Shown: positions 53,345 through 62,590, numbered from the stretch's first letter. The stretch is DNA of 64,000 nt from Arcticibacter sp. (GCA_021155045.1 JAJNQB010000021.1:124001-188000); one strand, 5' to 3'. Notes: generated by a model from the letters alone, not told the origin. Translations and numbers: made by a program.

Positions 53345-54286
53345 TTACTTATAAATTCCAATAAAGAGTTCTTCAGTTGAACTCTTTTTAGCACGGTACA
53401 TTCCTTCTGTATTAAAAGGCAATTCAATATTCCCTTTACTGTCAATTGCAACTAAACCTCCCTCTCCTCCTATTTTTACAAGTTTATCTTTTACAACAAT
53501 ATCACACGCTTCTTTTAACGACAATCCCTTATACTCCATTAAGCAAGAAACATCATACGCTACAATTGAACGAATAAAAAATTCACCGTTGCCAGTACAA
53601 CTTATAGCACATGTTGTATTGTTTGCGTAAGTACCCGCTCCAACTATTGGACTATCACCTACTCTGCCAAATTTTTTATTTGTCATTCCTCCAGTACTTG
53701 TTCCTGCAGCTAAATTCCCATGAATATCCAAAGCAACGGCTCCTACTGTACCAAATTTTTTTTCTCCATTTTCAAAACCATCAACCGTATGATCTAAAAT
53801 TATTGAATCTGTTTCTTTTGCTTTTTGAAGTTGATCGTAACGCATCTGCACAAAAAAATAATCATCATTTTCAAAATTTGAGTTTATAGATTTTGCAAAA
53901 TCCATTGCTCCTTCTCCAGATAAAAAAACGTGTTCTGTTTTTTCCATTACAGCTCTTGATAAACTTATTGGATTTTTAATATTACTCACTCCCGTTACAG
54001 CACCAGTGGTTAGGTCTTTTCCATTCATTATACAAGCATCCATTTCATGCTTTCCTTTATTGGTAAACACTGCCCCTTTACCAGCATTAAAAAGAGGATT
54101 GTTTTCTAAGCAAATAATTGCTTTTTCTACTGCATCTAAAGAAGTACCTCCTTTGTTCAAAATTGTTTCTCCAGCGTGGATAGCATCTTCTAAAGCTTTT
54201 TTATATTCGAATTCTTTTTCGGTAGTAAGTAAGCTTTTCAAGATTGTTCCAGCACCACCGTGTATTGCTATTCCGTATTTTTTCAT
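53345..54286 (-). CDS. Isoaspartyl peptidase / plant-type L-asparaginase
   Basis: A 313-residue Ntn hydrolase. The autoprocessing site is KKFGTVGAVALD, with Thr180 as the new N-terminal nucleophile after cleavage of Gly179-Thr180. GTSTGGMTNKKFGRVGDSPIVGAGTYA and CTGNGEFFIR are the substrate-binding segments. It hydrolyses beta-aspartyl dipeptides such as the beta-Asp-Arg released by cyanophycinase, giving free Asp and Arg. Standard length, no signal peptide. Stop codons of this gene and cphB are 9 bp apart. Confidence 0.92.
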   Translation of the reverse strand: MKKYGIAIHGGAGTILKSLLTTEKEFEYKKALEDAIHAGETILNKGGTSLDAVEKAIICLENNPLFNAGKGAVFTNKGKHEMDACIMNGKDLTTGAVTGVSNIKNPISLSRAVMEKTEHVFLSGEGAMDFAKSINSNFENDDYFFVQMRYDQLQKAKETDSIILDHTVDGFENGEKKFGTVGAVALDIHGNLAAGTSTGGMTNKKFGRVGDSPIVGAGTYANNTTCAISCTGNGEFFIRSIVAYDVSCLMEYKGLSLKEACDIVVKDKLVKIGGEGGLVAIDSKGNIELPFNTEGMYRAKKSSTEELFIGIYK

Positions 54287-54343
54287 AAGTTGTAATTTGT
54301 AGAATATTTTTTTGATGTAAATTAATCAACTACCATGAATAAA

Positions 54344-55741
54344 TTATTTTCCGATACAGAAACGACTAAAAATATTACTCAACAAATCATCGCTTGATAT
54401 CTCACCCGTAATAGTACCAAGATGGTGCAATGCTTGACGAATATCCATCGCAAGAAAATCTCCTGTTACATTATTATTTAATCCTTCTAAAACTTTTATT
54501 AAAGCACTATTTGTATGCCTTAACGCTTCAACATGGCGGGCATTTGTAACAATCGTTTCAGTAACATTTACAGTAGAATTATCAAACAATTTTACAAGAT
54601 GTTGTTTTAATTCATCAATGCCTGTTTGTTCTTTAGCCGAAATAAAAACCATATCCTTGAATTCCGCAAACTCGCGATAGGTGTATTCCATATCTTCTTT
54701 ATCAATTTTATTAGCAACCAAAACTAATTGGGAATTATTTAAATGAGGAGAAATTTCAGCAACAATTTGTTTTAATTCATTGGGCGTAATTTCGTGAACA
54801 TCAAATAAATAAATGGCAATACTCGAAAGTTTAATTTGTTCGTAAGCTCTTTCTACACCAATGCTTTCAATAATGTCGGTTGTTTCTCTAATCCCAGCAG
54901 TATCCATAAATCGAAACAAAACACCATCAATAATCATTTCGTCTTCAATCACATCTCTTGTTGTTCCTGGTATTTCACTCACAATTGCTTTTTCTTCCTG
55001 TAATATTGAATTCAAAAGCGTAGATTTTCCAGCATTCGGCTTGCCAACAATAGCAACAGGAATTCCATTTTTAATTACATTACCTACTTCAAAAGAATCC
55101 ACTAACCGTTGAACAATTCGTTGGATGCTTGTAACTAAATTTTTTAAATCAGAACGGTCGGCAAATTCTACATCCTCTTCCGAAAAATCCAATTCTAATT
55201 CTATTAAAGAAGCGAAATCAATTAAATTTTGGCGAAGTAATTTTATTTTATCGGAAAAACCACCTCGCATTTGTTGCATTGCTACTTGGTGTGATGCCGA
55301 TGAATTAGAAGCAATTAAATCGGCAACAGCCTCCGCTTGTGATAAATCCAATTTCCCATTTAAAAATGCACGCAAAGTAAATTCACCGTGATTAGCCAAC
55401 CTTGCACCATGTTTTAAAAACAATTGAATAATTTGTTGTTCAATAAAGGGTGAACCATGGCAAGATATCTCTACAATATTTTCTCCAGTATATGAATGTG
55501 GTGCTTTAAAAATGCTCACCAATACCTCATCAATAATAATATCATTATCATGCAACACACCAAAATGAATGGTATGAGACGCTTTTGATAACAAATCCTT
55601 CTTTTTGAGTGATTTTGTAGCAAAAACTTTATCACAAAAGTCTATTGCTTTTTCACCAGAAAGACGAATTACACCAATAGCAGAAGAACCTTGAGCGGTT
55701 GCTAATGCAACGATTGTATCATTATTTAATGTATGAGTCAA
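54344..55741 (-). CDS. mnmE: tRNA modification GTPase MnmE
   Basis: A 465-residue GTPase that, with MnmG, adds the (carboxymethyl)aminomethyl group to wobble uridines. The N-terminal folate-binding domain (DTIVALATAQGSSAIGVIRLSG), helical domain, G domain (VGKPNAGKSTLLN, DTAGIRET, ANKID) and the catalytic C-terminal FCIGK are all present. MnmG is not in the window. Note that a second wobble-uridine enzyme candidate, the U32 protein, lies at 15.6 kb. Confidence 0.97.
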   Translation of the reverse strand: MTHTLNNDTIVALATAQGSSAIGVIRLSGEKAIDFCDKVFATKSLKKKDLLSKASHTIHFGVLHDNDIIIDEVLVSIFKAPHSYTGENIVEISCHGSPFIEQQIIQLFLKHGARLANHGEFTLRAFLNGKLDLSQAEAVADLIASNSSASHQVAMQQMRGGFSDKIKLLRQNLIDFASLIELELDFSEEDVEFADRSDLKNLVTSIQRIVQRLVDSFEVGNVIKNGIPVAIVGKPNAGKSTLLNSILQEEKAIVSEIPGTTRDVIEDEMIIDGVLFRFMDTAGIRETTDIIESIGVERAYEQIKLSSIAIYLFDVHEITPNELKQIVAEISPHLNNSQLVLVANKIDKEDMEYTYREFAEFKDMVFISAKEQTGIDELKQHLVKLFDNSTVNVTETIVTNARHVEALRHTNSALIKVLEGLNNNVTGDFLAMDIRQALHHLGTITGEISSDDLLSNIFSRFCIGK

Positions 55742-55863
55742 TTCTACCCCGTATTATTTTTTATAAAAATAGTCAATTTTAAGTTATGTTTTTAAACTGA
55801 CCAAAATCATCGTAGTTTCTTACTATTTTGGACTTATTTCCTTTTTAACAATCAAATAATAAT

Positions 55864-55871
55864 TACATTTG
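55864..55871 (+). promoter_or_regulatory. TACATTTG -7 box upstream of halogenase-like gene
   Basis: TACATTTG matches TAnnTTTG; TTT stands 19 bp before it in place of TTTG. It lies 66 bp before the ATG at 55937. Confidence 0.4.
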
Positions 55872-55936
55872 TTCTGCTTTTATAAAAAAATTATAACACA
55901 TTTTTCTTACACTATTGAAATCAAAATAGTATTGAT

Positions 55937-57181
55937 ATGAATATAGAACAAACAGATGTTTTAGTAATTGGTGCAGGACCTGCAGGAAGTATTGCTGCCG
56001 CAATGTTAAACAAACAAGGTTTTAAAATAAAAATAGTTGAAAAAGAAAAATTTCCACGATTTGTAATTGGCGAAAGTTTATTACCACGAGTGATGGATCA
56101 TTTACAAGAAGCAGATTTGTTAGATGCTGTTAAACAAGGAGGTTTTCAAGAAAAATTTGGAGCAAAATTTATTAAAGGCGAAGAAGTTTGCGATTTTAAC
56201 TTTGCGCATCAATATACACAAGAAGCTTGGACATGGACCTGGCAAGTGCCCCGCGCTAATTTTGACCAACTAGTAGCACAAGAAGTAGAAAAAAAAGGAG
56301 TACCAATTGAATATCAAACTACTGTTACTAAAATCGAATTTGAAGGAACTAACTCCACTACAACAGTAGTTGATAAAGAAGGGAAAGAAAAACAGATAAA
56401 AGCAAAATTTATTATTGATGCAAGTGGCTATGGTCGAGTAATTCCACGAATGTTTGGATTGGATAAACCATCAAGTTTTGCTCCTAGAAAAACACATTTC
56501 ACACACTTTAAAGATTTAAAACGATCGGAAGGCGTTGATGGAAACCGTATTACAGTTGTTATTCACGAACAAAGAACTTGGATTTGGATAATTCCTTTTT
56601 CTAATGAAGTAACGTCTGTTGGTTTTGTTGCCGACCCAGAGTTTTTTGCAAATCATCCTGAAACACCAACAGAACGTATGCGTTCAATCATCAATGCAGA
56701 CATACATACAAAAGATAGATTTGGTGATGCCGAAATAATATTCGAGCCAAAAACAATTGAAGGCTATGCTATTTCAACAAAACAACTATTTGGAGATGGA
56801 TTTATTTTATGTGGAAATGCAACTGAATTTCTTGACCCCGTTTTTTCATCAGGTGTTACATTTGCTATGGAATCAGGAAACAAAGCAGGAAAATTAGTTG
56901 GCAAATTTTTAAGAGGCGAAAATGTAGATTTTCAAACAGAATATACCGACCACATGATGCAAGGTATAAATACATTTCGAACTTATGTTGAAGGCTGGTA
57001 TAATGGAGATTTGCACGAAATTTTCTTCTCAAAAAATCAAGATGAAGAAATAAAAAAACAAATATGTTCGGTACTTGCTGGTTATGTTTGGGATTTAAAA
57101 AATCCATTTGTAAAAAAACACCAACGTGCCGTTAAATCACTTGCTGATATTATACGAATGCGTAAATATGCGGGAGCATAA
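55937..57181 (+). CDS. FAD-dependent halogenase-like oxidoreductase
   Basis: A 414-residue flavoprotein with Rossmann motif VLVIGAGPAGSIAA, the GESLLPR segment, EKFGAKF (Lys73) and WIWIIP at 215-220. WxWxIP and a lysine in a KxGAxF context are the two hallmarks of flavin-dependent halogenases, which hold hypochlorite at the lysine. Similar proteins occur in Bacteroidota flexirubin/aryl-polyene loci, where their role is unsettled. A partner flavin reductase is not present. The neighbour downstream is a CrtI-like desaturase, separated by a terminator. Geranylgeranyl reductase is an alternative. Confidence 0.78.
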   Translation: MNIEQTDVLVIGAGPAGSIAAAMLNKQGFKIKIVEKEKFPRFVIGESLLPRVMDHLQEADLLDAVKQGGFQEKFGAKFIKGEEVCDFNFAHQYTQEAWTWTWQVPRANFDQLVAQEVEKKGVPIEYQTTVTKIEFEGTNSTTTVVDKEGKEKQIKAKFIIDASGYGRVIPRMFGLDKPSSFAPRKTHFTHFKDLKRSEGVDGNRITVVIHEQRTWIWIIPFSNEVTSVGFVADPEFFANHPETPTERMRSIINADIHTKDRFGDAEIIFEPKTIEGYAISTKQLFGDGFILCGNATEFLDPVFSSGVTFAMESGNKAGKLVGKFLRGENVDFQTEYTDHMMQGINTFRTYVEGWYNGDLHEIFFSKNQDEEIKKQICSVLAGYVWDLKNPFVKKHQRAVKSLADIIRMRKYAGA

Positions 57182-57205
57182 TATGAACTCATACAAATTA
57201 ATTAT

Positions 57206-57240
57206 AAAGGAGGTAGAAAACATTCTATCTCCTTTTTTTA
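57206..57240 (+). terminator. Terminator after halogenase-like gene
   Basis: AAAGGAGGTAG and CTATCTCCTTT pair over about 11 bp (one G-T pair) around a short A-rich loop, followed by a T run. The next gene starts 29 bp later, so it has its own promoter or depends on readthrough. Confidence 0.8.
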
Positions 57241-57268
57241 TTTTACTTTAGCACAACTAAACGTCTAT

Positions 57269-58795
57269 ATGAAAGTCAATATTATTGGTGCTGGTGTTTC
57301 AGGTTTGTGTACAGGTTGCTATTTGCAAATGAATGGTTTTGAAACCGAAATTTTTGAAAAACATTCCATTCCTGGAGGATTGTGTACCAGTTGGGATATT
57401 GGAGAATATCGTTTTGATGGGTGTGCCCACTGGATTTTAGGTTCTGATACAGGAAGTTCATTCTACAAAATGTGGAGCGAAATCTTAGACATGAAAAAAA
57501 TAAAATGGCATAACCACGAAATGCGCATTGCTGTTGATTTAAAAGAACACAAAAATAAATATGGCGAAAGTATTTTATATTTTTATACAGATGTAGAAAA
57601 ATTTGAAAACTACTTAATTGATTTATCACCCGAAGATGCTAAAATGATTAAAAAAATGACAGCATCCATCAGGCTTATGCAACAGTATGATTTACCTCCT
57701 GTTTTAGACGATTTGCCTTTTATTCAATCCACTATCAGAGGAATAAAAATGGCAAAATATTTTAAATTTTTGTGGATGCTTATAAAATGGCGCAACATAA
57801 CAAACTTTGCTTTTGCTGAAAAATTAAAAAATCCTTTTTTGCGCGAAGGCTTCCGGAATTTATTTGACGACCAAGAGGTAAACATGATTGTGTTTACAAT
57901 GCCAATGGCTTCTTTCGATAAAAAAAGTGCTGGATATCCCGTTGGTGGCTCATTAGAATTTGCTAGAAAAATAGAAGAACGTTATTTATCATTAGGAGGA
58001 AAAATTCATTACAAAACTCCCGTAAAAAAAATAATTACAGAAAATGGCAAAGCAAAATCTTTACTTGTAAGAAACAATGTAGTTCACGAAGCAGATATCA
58101 CCATTTCTTGTGCCGACTGGAAATGGACAATTGAAGAGGCTTTGGAGAGCAAATTCAAAAATAAAAAAATTGATGAATTATTAAATTTAGAACGACTCAG
58201 AGTTTTTTATAGTGTATTACAGTTTTCATTCGGCATCAATAAAGAGTTAAAAGAACATCCCCATTTTTCAAGATTTCCAATTGATACTCCGATAGAATCA
58301 CCTGACGGAACAATATACAACAGGCTAGAAGTTCACATTTACAGCTACGATCCAACACTTGCTCCACAAGGAAAAACATCAGTAGTATCAAGCTTTTACA
58401 CAGACAAAGCCGACTATTGGATTGAATTAAGAAAAAACAATCGCCCTGCATACCGCGAAGCAAAAAAGAAAATGCTCGACCGTATGGTAGAAGAATTAGA
58501 TAAACGATTTGGAAATATAAAAGAACACATTGAAGTAATGGACTTTGCAACTCCTGCAACGTACTTAAGATATACCAACAACTGGAAAGGCAGCACACAA
58601 GGTTGGCTGCCAGGAGAAAATCTAGTTACCCTTACTCCTATTAAGTTTACATTGCCAAACATTGAAAATTTATATATGGCAAGTCACTGGAATCAACCTG
58701 GAGGCGGATTACCAATTGCAATAAATGTTGCAAGAGATGTAACAAAACTTATCTGCAAAAAAACAGGCAAAAAATTTCAAACTATAAAACCTTAA
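57269..58795 (+). CDS. CrtI/CrtISO-like FAD oxidoreductase
   Basis: A 508-residue amine-oxidase-type flavoprotein. It starts with the dinucleotide fold VNIIGAGVSGLCTGCYLQ and EIFEKHSIPGGLC, has the phytoene-desaturase-like YPVGGSLEFARKIEERY, and ends with the FAD-binding NLYMASHWNQPGGGLPIAI. Members desaturate or isomerise carotenoids and other polyenes. No phytoene synthase is nearby, so the substrate is not known. The stop codon TAA is followed at once by the 76 bp tandem array. Confidence 0.85.
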   Translation: MKVNIIGAGVSGLCTGCYLQMNGFETEIFEKHSIPGGLCTSWDIGEYRFDGCAHWILGSDTGSSFYKMWSEILDMKKIKWHNHEMRIAVDLKEHKNKYGESILYFYTDVEKFENYLIDLSPEDAKMIKKMTASIRLMQQYDLPPVLDDLPFIQSTIRGIKMAKYFKFLWMLIKWRNITNFAFAEKLKNPFLREGFRNLFDDQEVNMIVFTMPMASFDKKSAGYPVGGSLEFARKIEERYLSLGGKIHYKTPVKKIITENGKAKSLLVRNNVVHEADITISCADWKWTIEEALESKFKNKKIDELLNLERLRVFYSVLQFSFGINKELKEHPHFSRFPIDTPIESPDGTIYNRLEVHIYSYDPTLAPQGKTSVVSSFYTDKADYWIELRKNNRPAYREAKKKMLDRMVEELDKRFGNIKEHIEVMDFATPATYLRYTNNWKGSTQGWLPGENLVTLTPIKFTLPNIENLYMASHWNQPGGGLPIAINVARDVTKLICKKTGKKFQTIKP

Positions 58796-58800
58796 TTGGT

Positions 58801-58995
58801 TGGTTATTGATTGCGAGGAACGAGCGTATCGAGAACGGGTTAATTAGATGATTGGTTAATTGGTCGATTGGTGAATGTCAGTTCGAGTGCGAGGAACGAG
58901 CATATCGAGAACGGGTTTATTAGATGATTCGTTAATTGGTTGATTGGTGAGTGTCTGTTCGAGTGCGAGGAACGAGCGTATCGAGAACGGGTTAA
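58801..58995 (+). repeat. Three tandem copies of a 76 bp repeat
   Basis: The core GCGAGGAACGAGCGTATCGA recurs at 58813, 58889 and 58965, an exact 76 bp period. Between cores lies a GATTGGT/TTAATTGG-rich spacer and GTCAGTTCGAGT. Copies differ at a few positions (GCATATC in the second, GTCTG for GTCAG in the third). Related single copies occur near 9.9, 33.3-33.5, 39.5 and 39.8 kb. It fills most of the gap between the CrtI-like gene and the convergent carA. Confidence 0.9.
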
Positions 58996-59060
58996 CAACC
59001 TCCAACTTAAAACACAACCAATTCTTTTAAATTTTGACTTAATCTCTTTTAATTTTTCTT

Positions 59061-60197
59061 TTATGCAACAACTGCTTTTTTACTTCCTGATTTCACTTTC
59101 GTAATCATTGCAACAAAATCATCAAACAAATAGCGTGAATCATAAGGTCCAGGGCAAGCTTCTGGGTGATATTGTACTGAAAATACATTTTTATCGATAT
59201 AACGCAAACCTTCTACTGTATCATCATTCAAATTGATATGCGTTATTTCAATGTTTTTAATTTTTGCTACATCTTCTGCTTTTACACCAAAACCATGATT
59301 TTGAGAAGTAATTTCACTTTTACCCGTGATCAAATTCTTAACAGGATGATTAATTCCTCTATGTCCTTTATGCATTTTAAACGTGCTAACACCAGAGGCT
59401 TCGGCAATTAACTGATGCCCTAAACAAATTCCAAATGTTGGTACATCTGAATTTATTATTGTTTTAATAATAGCCACTTCATCAAGCATTACAGAGGGAT
59501 CGCCAGGACCATTTGAAATCATAAAACCATCAGGTTTCCATTTCATCATTTCATCAAAAGAGGTTTTTTGTGGAAATACTTGTAAGTAGCAATCTCTTTC
59601 GGCTAATGAACGTAAAATGTTTTTCTTTACACCTAAATCCAACACAGCCACTTTATGTTTTGCAGTTGAATCACCCACAAAATAAGCTTGTTTAGTACTT
59701 ACTTTTGATGATAACTCCAAACCAACCATTGAAGGCACTTTTTTAAGCTTTTCTGTTAAAACAGCAATATCCATTGTTTCAGATGAAACAATACAATTCA
59801 TTGCCCCTTTATCACGGATATAACGTACAATGGCACGAGTATCCACATCCGAAATAGCAACAATGTTACTATCTACAAAATAGTCTTTTATGGAGCCATC
59901 AGAACGTTTACGAGAAGGAAATTCATTAAACTGTTTGCAAATCAAACCAGCAATTTTTATAGAATCCGATTCTACTTCATCTTTATTTATACCGTAATTA
60001 CCAATGTGAACATTAGTAGTAACTATCATTTGTCCAAAATAAGAAGGATCAGTAAAAATCTCTTGGTAGCCAGTCATACCCGTATTAAAACAAATTTCGC
60101 CAGCAGTAGTACCTATTTTACCGGCTGCTTTGCCATAAAATACTTTTCCATCTTCTAATAATAATATTGCTGGAGATTTTACTTGATATTTCATCAT
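59061..60197 (-). CDS. carA: Carbamoyl-phosphate synthase small subunit
   Basis: A 378-residue glutaminase subunit that feeds ammonia to CarB for arginine and pyrimidine synthesis. The N-terminal domain carries NTGMTGYQEIFTDPSYFGQ. The amidotransferase triad is in FGICLGHQLIAEASG and QYHPEACPGP. ATG at 60197 (MMKYQVKSP) or the next codon is the start. CarB is not in the window. The position right after the rplQ end is usual in Flavobacteriia as I recall. Arginine metabolism genes elsewhere in the window make this a further link. Confidence 0.95.
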   Translation of the reverse strand: MMKYQVKSPAILLLEDGKVFYGKAAGKIGTTAGEICFNTGMTGYQEIFTDPSYFGQMIVTTNVHIGNYGINKDEVESDSIKIAGLICKQFNEFPSRKRSDGSIKDYFVDSNIVAISDVDTRAIVRYIRDKGAMNCIVSSETMDIAVLTEKLKKVPSMVGLELSSKVSTKQAYFVGDSTAKHKVAVLDLGVKKNILRSLAERDCYLQVFPQKTSFDEMMKWKPDGFMISNGPGDPSVMLDEVAIIKTIINSDVPTFGICLGHQLIAEASGVSTFKMHKGHRGINHPVKNLITGKSEITSQNHGFGVKAEDVAKIKNIEITHINLNDDTVEGLRYIDKNVFSVQYHPEACPGPYDSRYLFDDFVAMITKVKSGSKKAVVA

Positions 60198-60304
60198 TTT
60201 CTGCGCTTATTTTTTTACAAAATTAAAGTTAAAGGGCTTATGCTTTTTATATTTTTTTCCTTTGTTTTTAACAAACTAACTATTCCTTAATATATTTACA
60301 AAAC

Positions 60305-60340
60305 AAAAAAAAGGATAAAGCTTTCGCTTTATCCTTTTTT
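60305..60340. terminator. Terminator at end of alpha operon
   Basis: AAAAGGATAAAGC and GCTTTATCCTTTT form a 13 bp stem with a TTTC loop and flanking A and T tracts. It lies 22 bp after the rplQ stop (minus strand) and separates it from carA. Confidence 0.92.
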
Positions 60341-60361
60341 AAAAATTTTATTTTGTTAAAA

Positions 60362-60856
60362 TTATTCACTTTTTGTTTCCTCAGAAGTTTCAGTTGTTGT
60401 TGTAGTTTCATCAGCTGCTTTAGGCGATGCTTTTTTCTTACCACTTCCACGTCTTGATGTTTTTGCTTTTGCAGGTGTTTTATCATTCGTCATCAAATCA
60501 TTAAAATCAACCAATTCAATCATACACATATCAGCATTATCTCCTAAACGGTTTCCTGTTTTAATAATGCGTGTATAACCACCTTTACGGTCAGCTATTT
60601 TTACTGCTACATCTTTAAACAAAGTGTTTACTGCATCTTTATTTTCTAAATAAGCAAAAACAGTACGTCTTGAGTGTGTTGAATCTTCTTTTGATTTAGT
60701 TAATAATGGCTCAACATACGTTTTTAAAGCTTTTGCTTTTGCAACAGTTGTGCTGATACGTTTGTGCATAATCAATGAAATAGCCATATTAGCCAACATT
60801 GCTTTACGATGTGCCGATTTTCTTCCTAAATTATTTATTTTATCTCCGTGTCTCAT
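60362..60856 (-). CDS. rplQ: 50S ribosomal protein L17
   Basis: A 164-residue L17. The core (MRHGDKINNLGRKSAHRKAM, LMTSKRISTT-like MHKRISTTVAKAKAL, GGYTRIIKTGNRLGDNADM) is canonical. The last 45 residues are a low-complexity Lys/Thr/Glu tail (KTSRRGSGKKKASPKA) longer than in Proteobacteria and usual for Bacteroidota. It is the last gene of the operon. Confidence 0.97.
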   Translation of the reverse strand: MRHGDKINNLGRKSAHRKAMLANMAISLIMHKRISTTVAKAKALKTYVEPLLTKSKEDSTHSRRTVFAYLENKDAVNTLFKDVAVKIADRKGGYTRIIKTGNRLGDNADMCMIELVDFNDLMTNDKTPAKAKTSRRGSGKKKASPKAADETTTTTETSEETKSE

Positions 60857-60880
60857 TTTATTTTAAGTATTGAGATTTAA

Positions 60881-60914
60881 GATGTGAGAATAGAGACATC
60901 TCCTATCTCACATC
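60881..60914. repeat. Inverted repeat in rpoA-rplQ gap
   Basis: GATGTGAGA (60881-60889) and TCTCACATC (60906-60914) are perfect complements 16 bp apart, within a stretch of GAGAT/ATCTC words reaching to about 60930. Possible attenuator or processing hairpin inside the operon, or simply one of the short-word repeats. Confidence 0.5.
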
Positions 60915-60933
60915 CCAGATCTCATATCTGATA

Positions 60934-61926
60934 TTATTCTTTATCTAATTTATATTTTGCTAAGTTCATTCCAAAAGTTAAACCTTTGCTAGAAACTAAG
61001 TCTTCTAACTCTGTCAACGATTTTTTACCAAAATTACGGAATTTCAATAAATCATGTTTAGCAAAAGAAACTAAGTCAGCTAATGTTTCTACGTCAGCAG
61101 CTTTTAAGCAATTTAATGCACGTACCGACAAATCCATATCAACTAATTTTGTTTTTAATAATTGACGCATGTGTAATGATGATTCATCAAATTCTTCTGT
61201 AGCCATTTTTTCTTCGCTATCCAAAGTAATACGCTCATCGCTGAACAACATAAAATGGTGAATCAAAATTTTAGCTGCTTCTTTCAACGCATCTTTTGGA
61301 TGAATAGAACCATCAGTAACAATATTCAAAATCAATTTTTCGTAATCCGTTTTTTGTTCAACACGGTAATTTTCGATACTGTATTGTACATTTTTTATTG
61401 GAGTATAAATTGAATCGATTGGAATTAAACCATGACTAGCGTTTGAAGGTTTGTTTTCTTCAGCAGGAACATAACCACGACCTTTATCGATAGTTAATTC
61501 CATTTTAATTTTAACACCAGCTTCCATGTTGCAAATCACTAAATCAGGATTTAAAACTTGGTAAGTAGAAGTAAATTTTCCGATATCACCAGCAGTTAAT
61601 TGTGTTTTGCCTGTAAAATTGATAGTTACTTTTTCAAAATCAGTAGTTTCAATTTGTTTTTTGAAACGTACTTGTTTTAAGTTTAATATGATTTCTGTTA
61701 CATCTTCTGTAACACCTTTTATTGTTGAAAATTCATGATCAACCCCTTCAATTTTCATTGTAGTGATTGCGTAACCTTCTAATGAAGATAATAAGATTCT
61801 GCGCATAGCATTACCTACTGTAATGCCATACCCTGGCTCCAAAGGACGAAACTCAAACTGACCTTCAGTTTCGCTAGAGTTAATCATTATTACTTTATCT
61901 GGTTTTTGAAAAGCTAAAATTGCCAT
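60934..61926 (-). CDS. rpoA: RNA polymerase alpha subunit
   Basis: A 330-residue alpha subunit. The N-terminal dimerisation domain (FRPLEPGYGITVGNAMRRILLSSLEGYAI, read in parts) and C-terminal DNA-binding domain (LSVRALNCLKAADVETLADL, LLKFRNFGKKSLTELEDLV) are complete. It lies in the standard place between rpsD and rplQ. Confidence 0.98.
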   Translation of the reverse strand: MAILAFQKPDKVIMINSSETEGQFEFRPLEPGYGITVGNAMRRILLSSLEGYAITTMKIEGVDHEFSTIKGVTEDVTEIILNLKQVRFKKQIETTDFEKVTINFTGKTQLTAGDIGKFTSTYQVLNPDLVICNMEAGVKIKMELTIDKGRGYVPAEENKPSNASHGLIPIDSIYTPIKNVQYSIENYRVEQKTDYEKLILNIVTDGSIHPKDALKEAAKILIHHFMLFSDERITLDSEEKMATEEFDESSLHMRQLLKTKLVDMDLSVRALNCLKAADVETLADLVSFAKHDLLKFRNFGKKSLTELEDLVSSKGLTFGMNLAKYKLDKE

Positions 61927-61984
61927 CGTATATATTTTGTTTTAAGTTTATTACTCTTTTTTTTAAGCGTGCAAAGATAAAAAA

Positions 61985-62590
61985 TTATTTTGAGTACAAC
62001 TCAATAATCAATTGCTCTTTAATGTTTTCTGGAATTTGCATCCTTTCTGGAACAGAAATGTATTTACCAACCATCGTTGATTTATCAAAATCCATCCAAG
62101 AATACTGATTTGTAGAAGATGCTATAGCGCTGCTTATAATTTCCATTGTTTTTGAACGCTCACGAACAGCAATAACATCTCCTGCTTTTAAAATGTAAGA
62201 AGGAATGTTTACAACGCTTCCGTTAACGGTAATATGACGGTGTCCTACCAACTGACGAGCTGCACTGCGTGTAGGTGCAATTCCCATACGGTAAACAACG
62301 TTATCCAAACGAGATTCTATTAATTGTAACAACACCTCACCTGTAACACCTTGTGAACGTTGAGCCATTGTATAAATTTTAGCAAACTGACGCTCTAAAA
62401 TACCGTAAGTATATTTTGCTTTTTGTTTTTCTTGCAACTGAACAGCATATTCAGATTGTTTTGAACGTTTTTTAGATAACCCGTGTTGTCCTGGAGGGTA
62501 GTTCTTTTTTTCTAATGCTTTATCTGGACCAAAAATTGGTTCTCTAAATTTTCTTGCAATTTTTGATTTTGGACCTGTATATCTTGCCAT
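61985..62590 (-). CDS. rpsD: 30S ribosomal protein S4
   Basis: A 201-residue S4 with the S4 RNA-binding domain (SRLDNVVYRMGIAPTRSAARQ, read in parts, and VGHRHITVNGSVVNIPSY) and the usual N-terminal basic region (KSKIARKFREPIFGP). The four zinc cysteines of some S4 proteins are absent. Expected place in the alpha operon. Confidence 0.98.
   Translation of the reverse strand: MARYTGPKSKIARKFREPIFGPDKALEKKNYPPGQHGLSKKRSKQSEYAVQLQEKQKAKYTYGILERQFAKIYTMAQRSQGVTGEVLLQLIESRLDNVVYRMGIAPTRSAARQLVGHRHITVNGSVVNIPSYILKAGDVIAVRERSKTMEIISSAIASSTNQYSWMDFDKSTMVGKYISVPERMQIPENIKEQLIIELYSK

Noticed and set aside
58881..58888. GTTCGAGT as tRNA T-arm
   Set aside because: The word belongs to the dispersed repeat family; no acceptor stem or anticodon arm can be drawn around it.
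58801..58995. Possible CRISPR array
   Set aside because: Only three units; the parts between cores are themselves similar to each other and rich in GATTGGT words, so they are not unique spacers. No cas genes are in the window.
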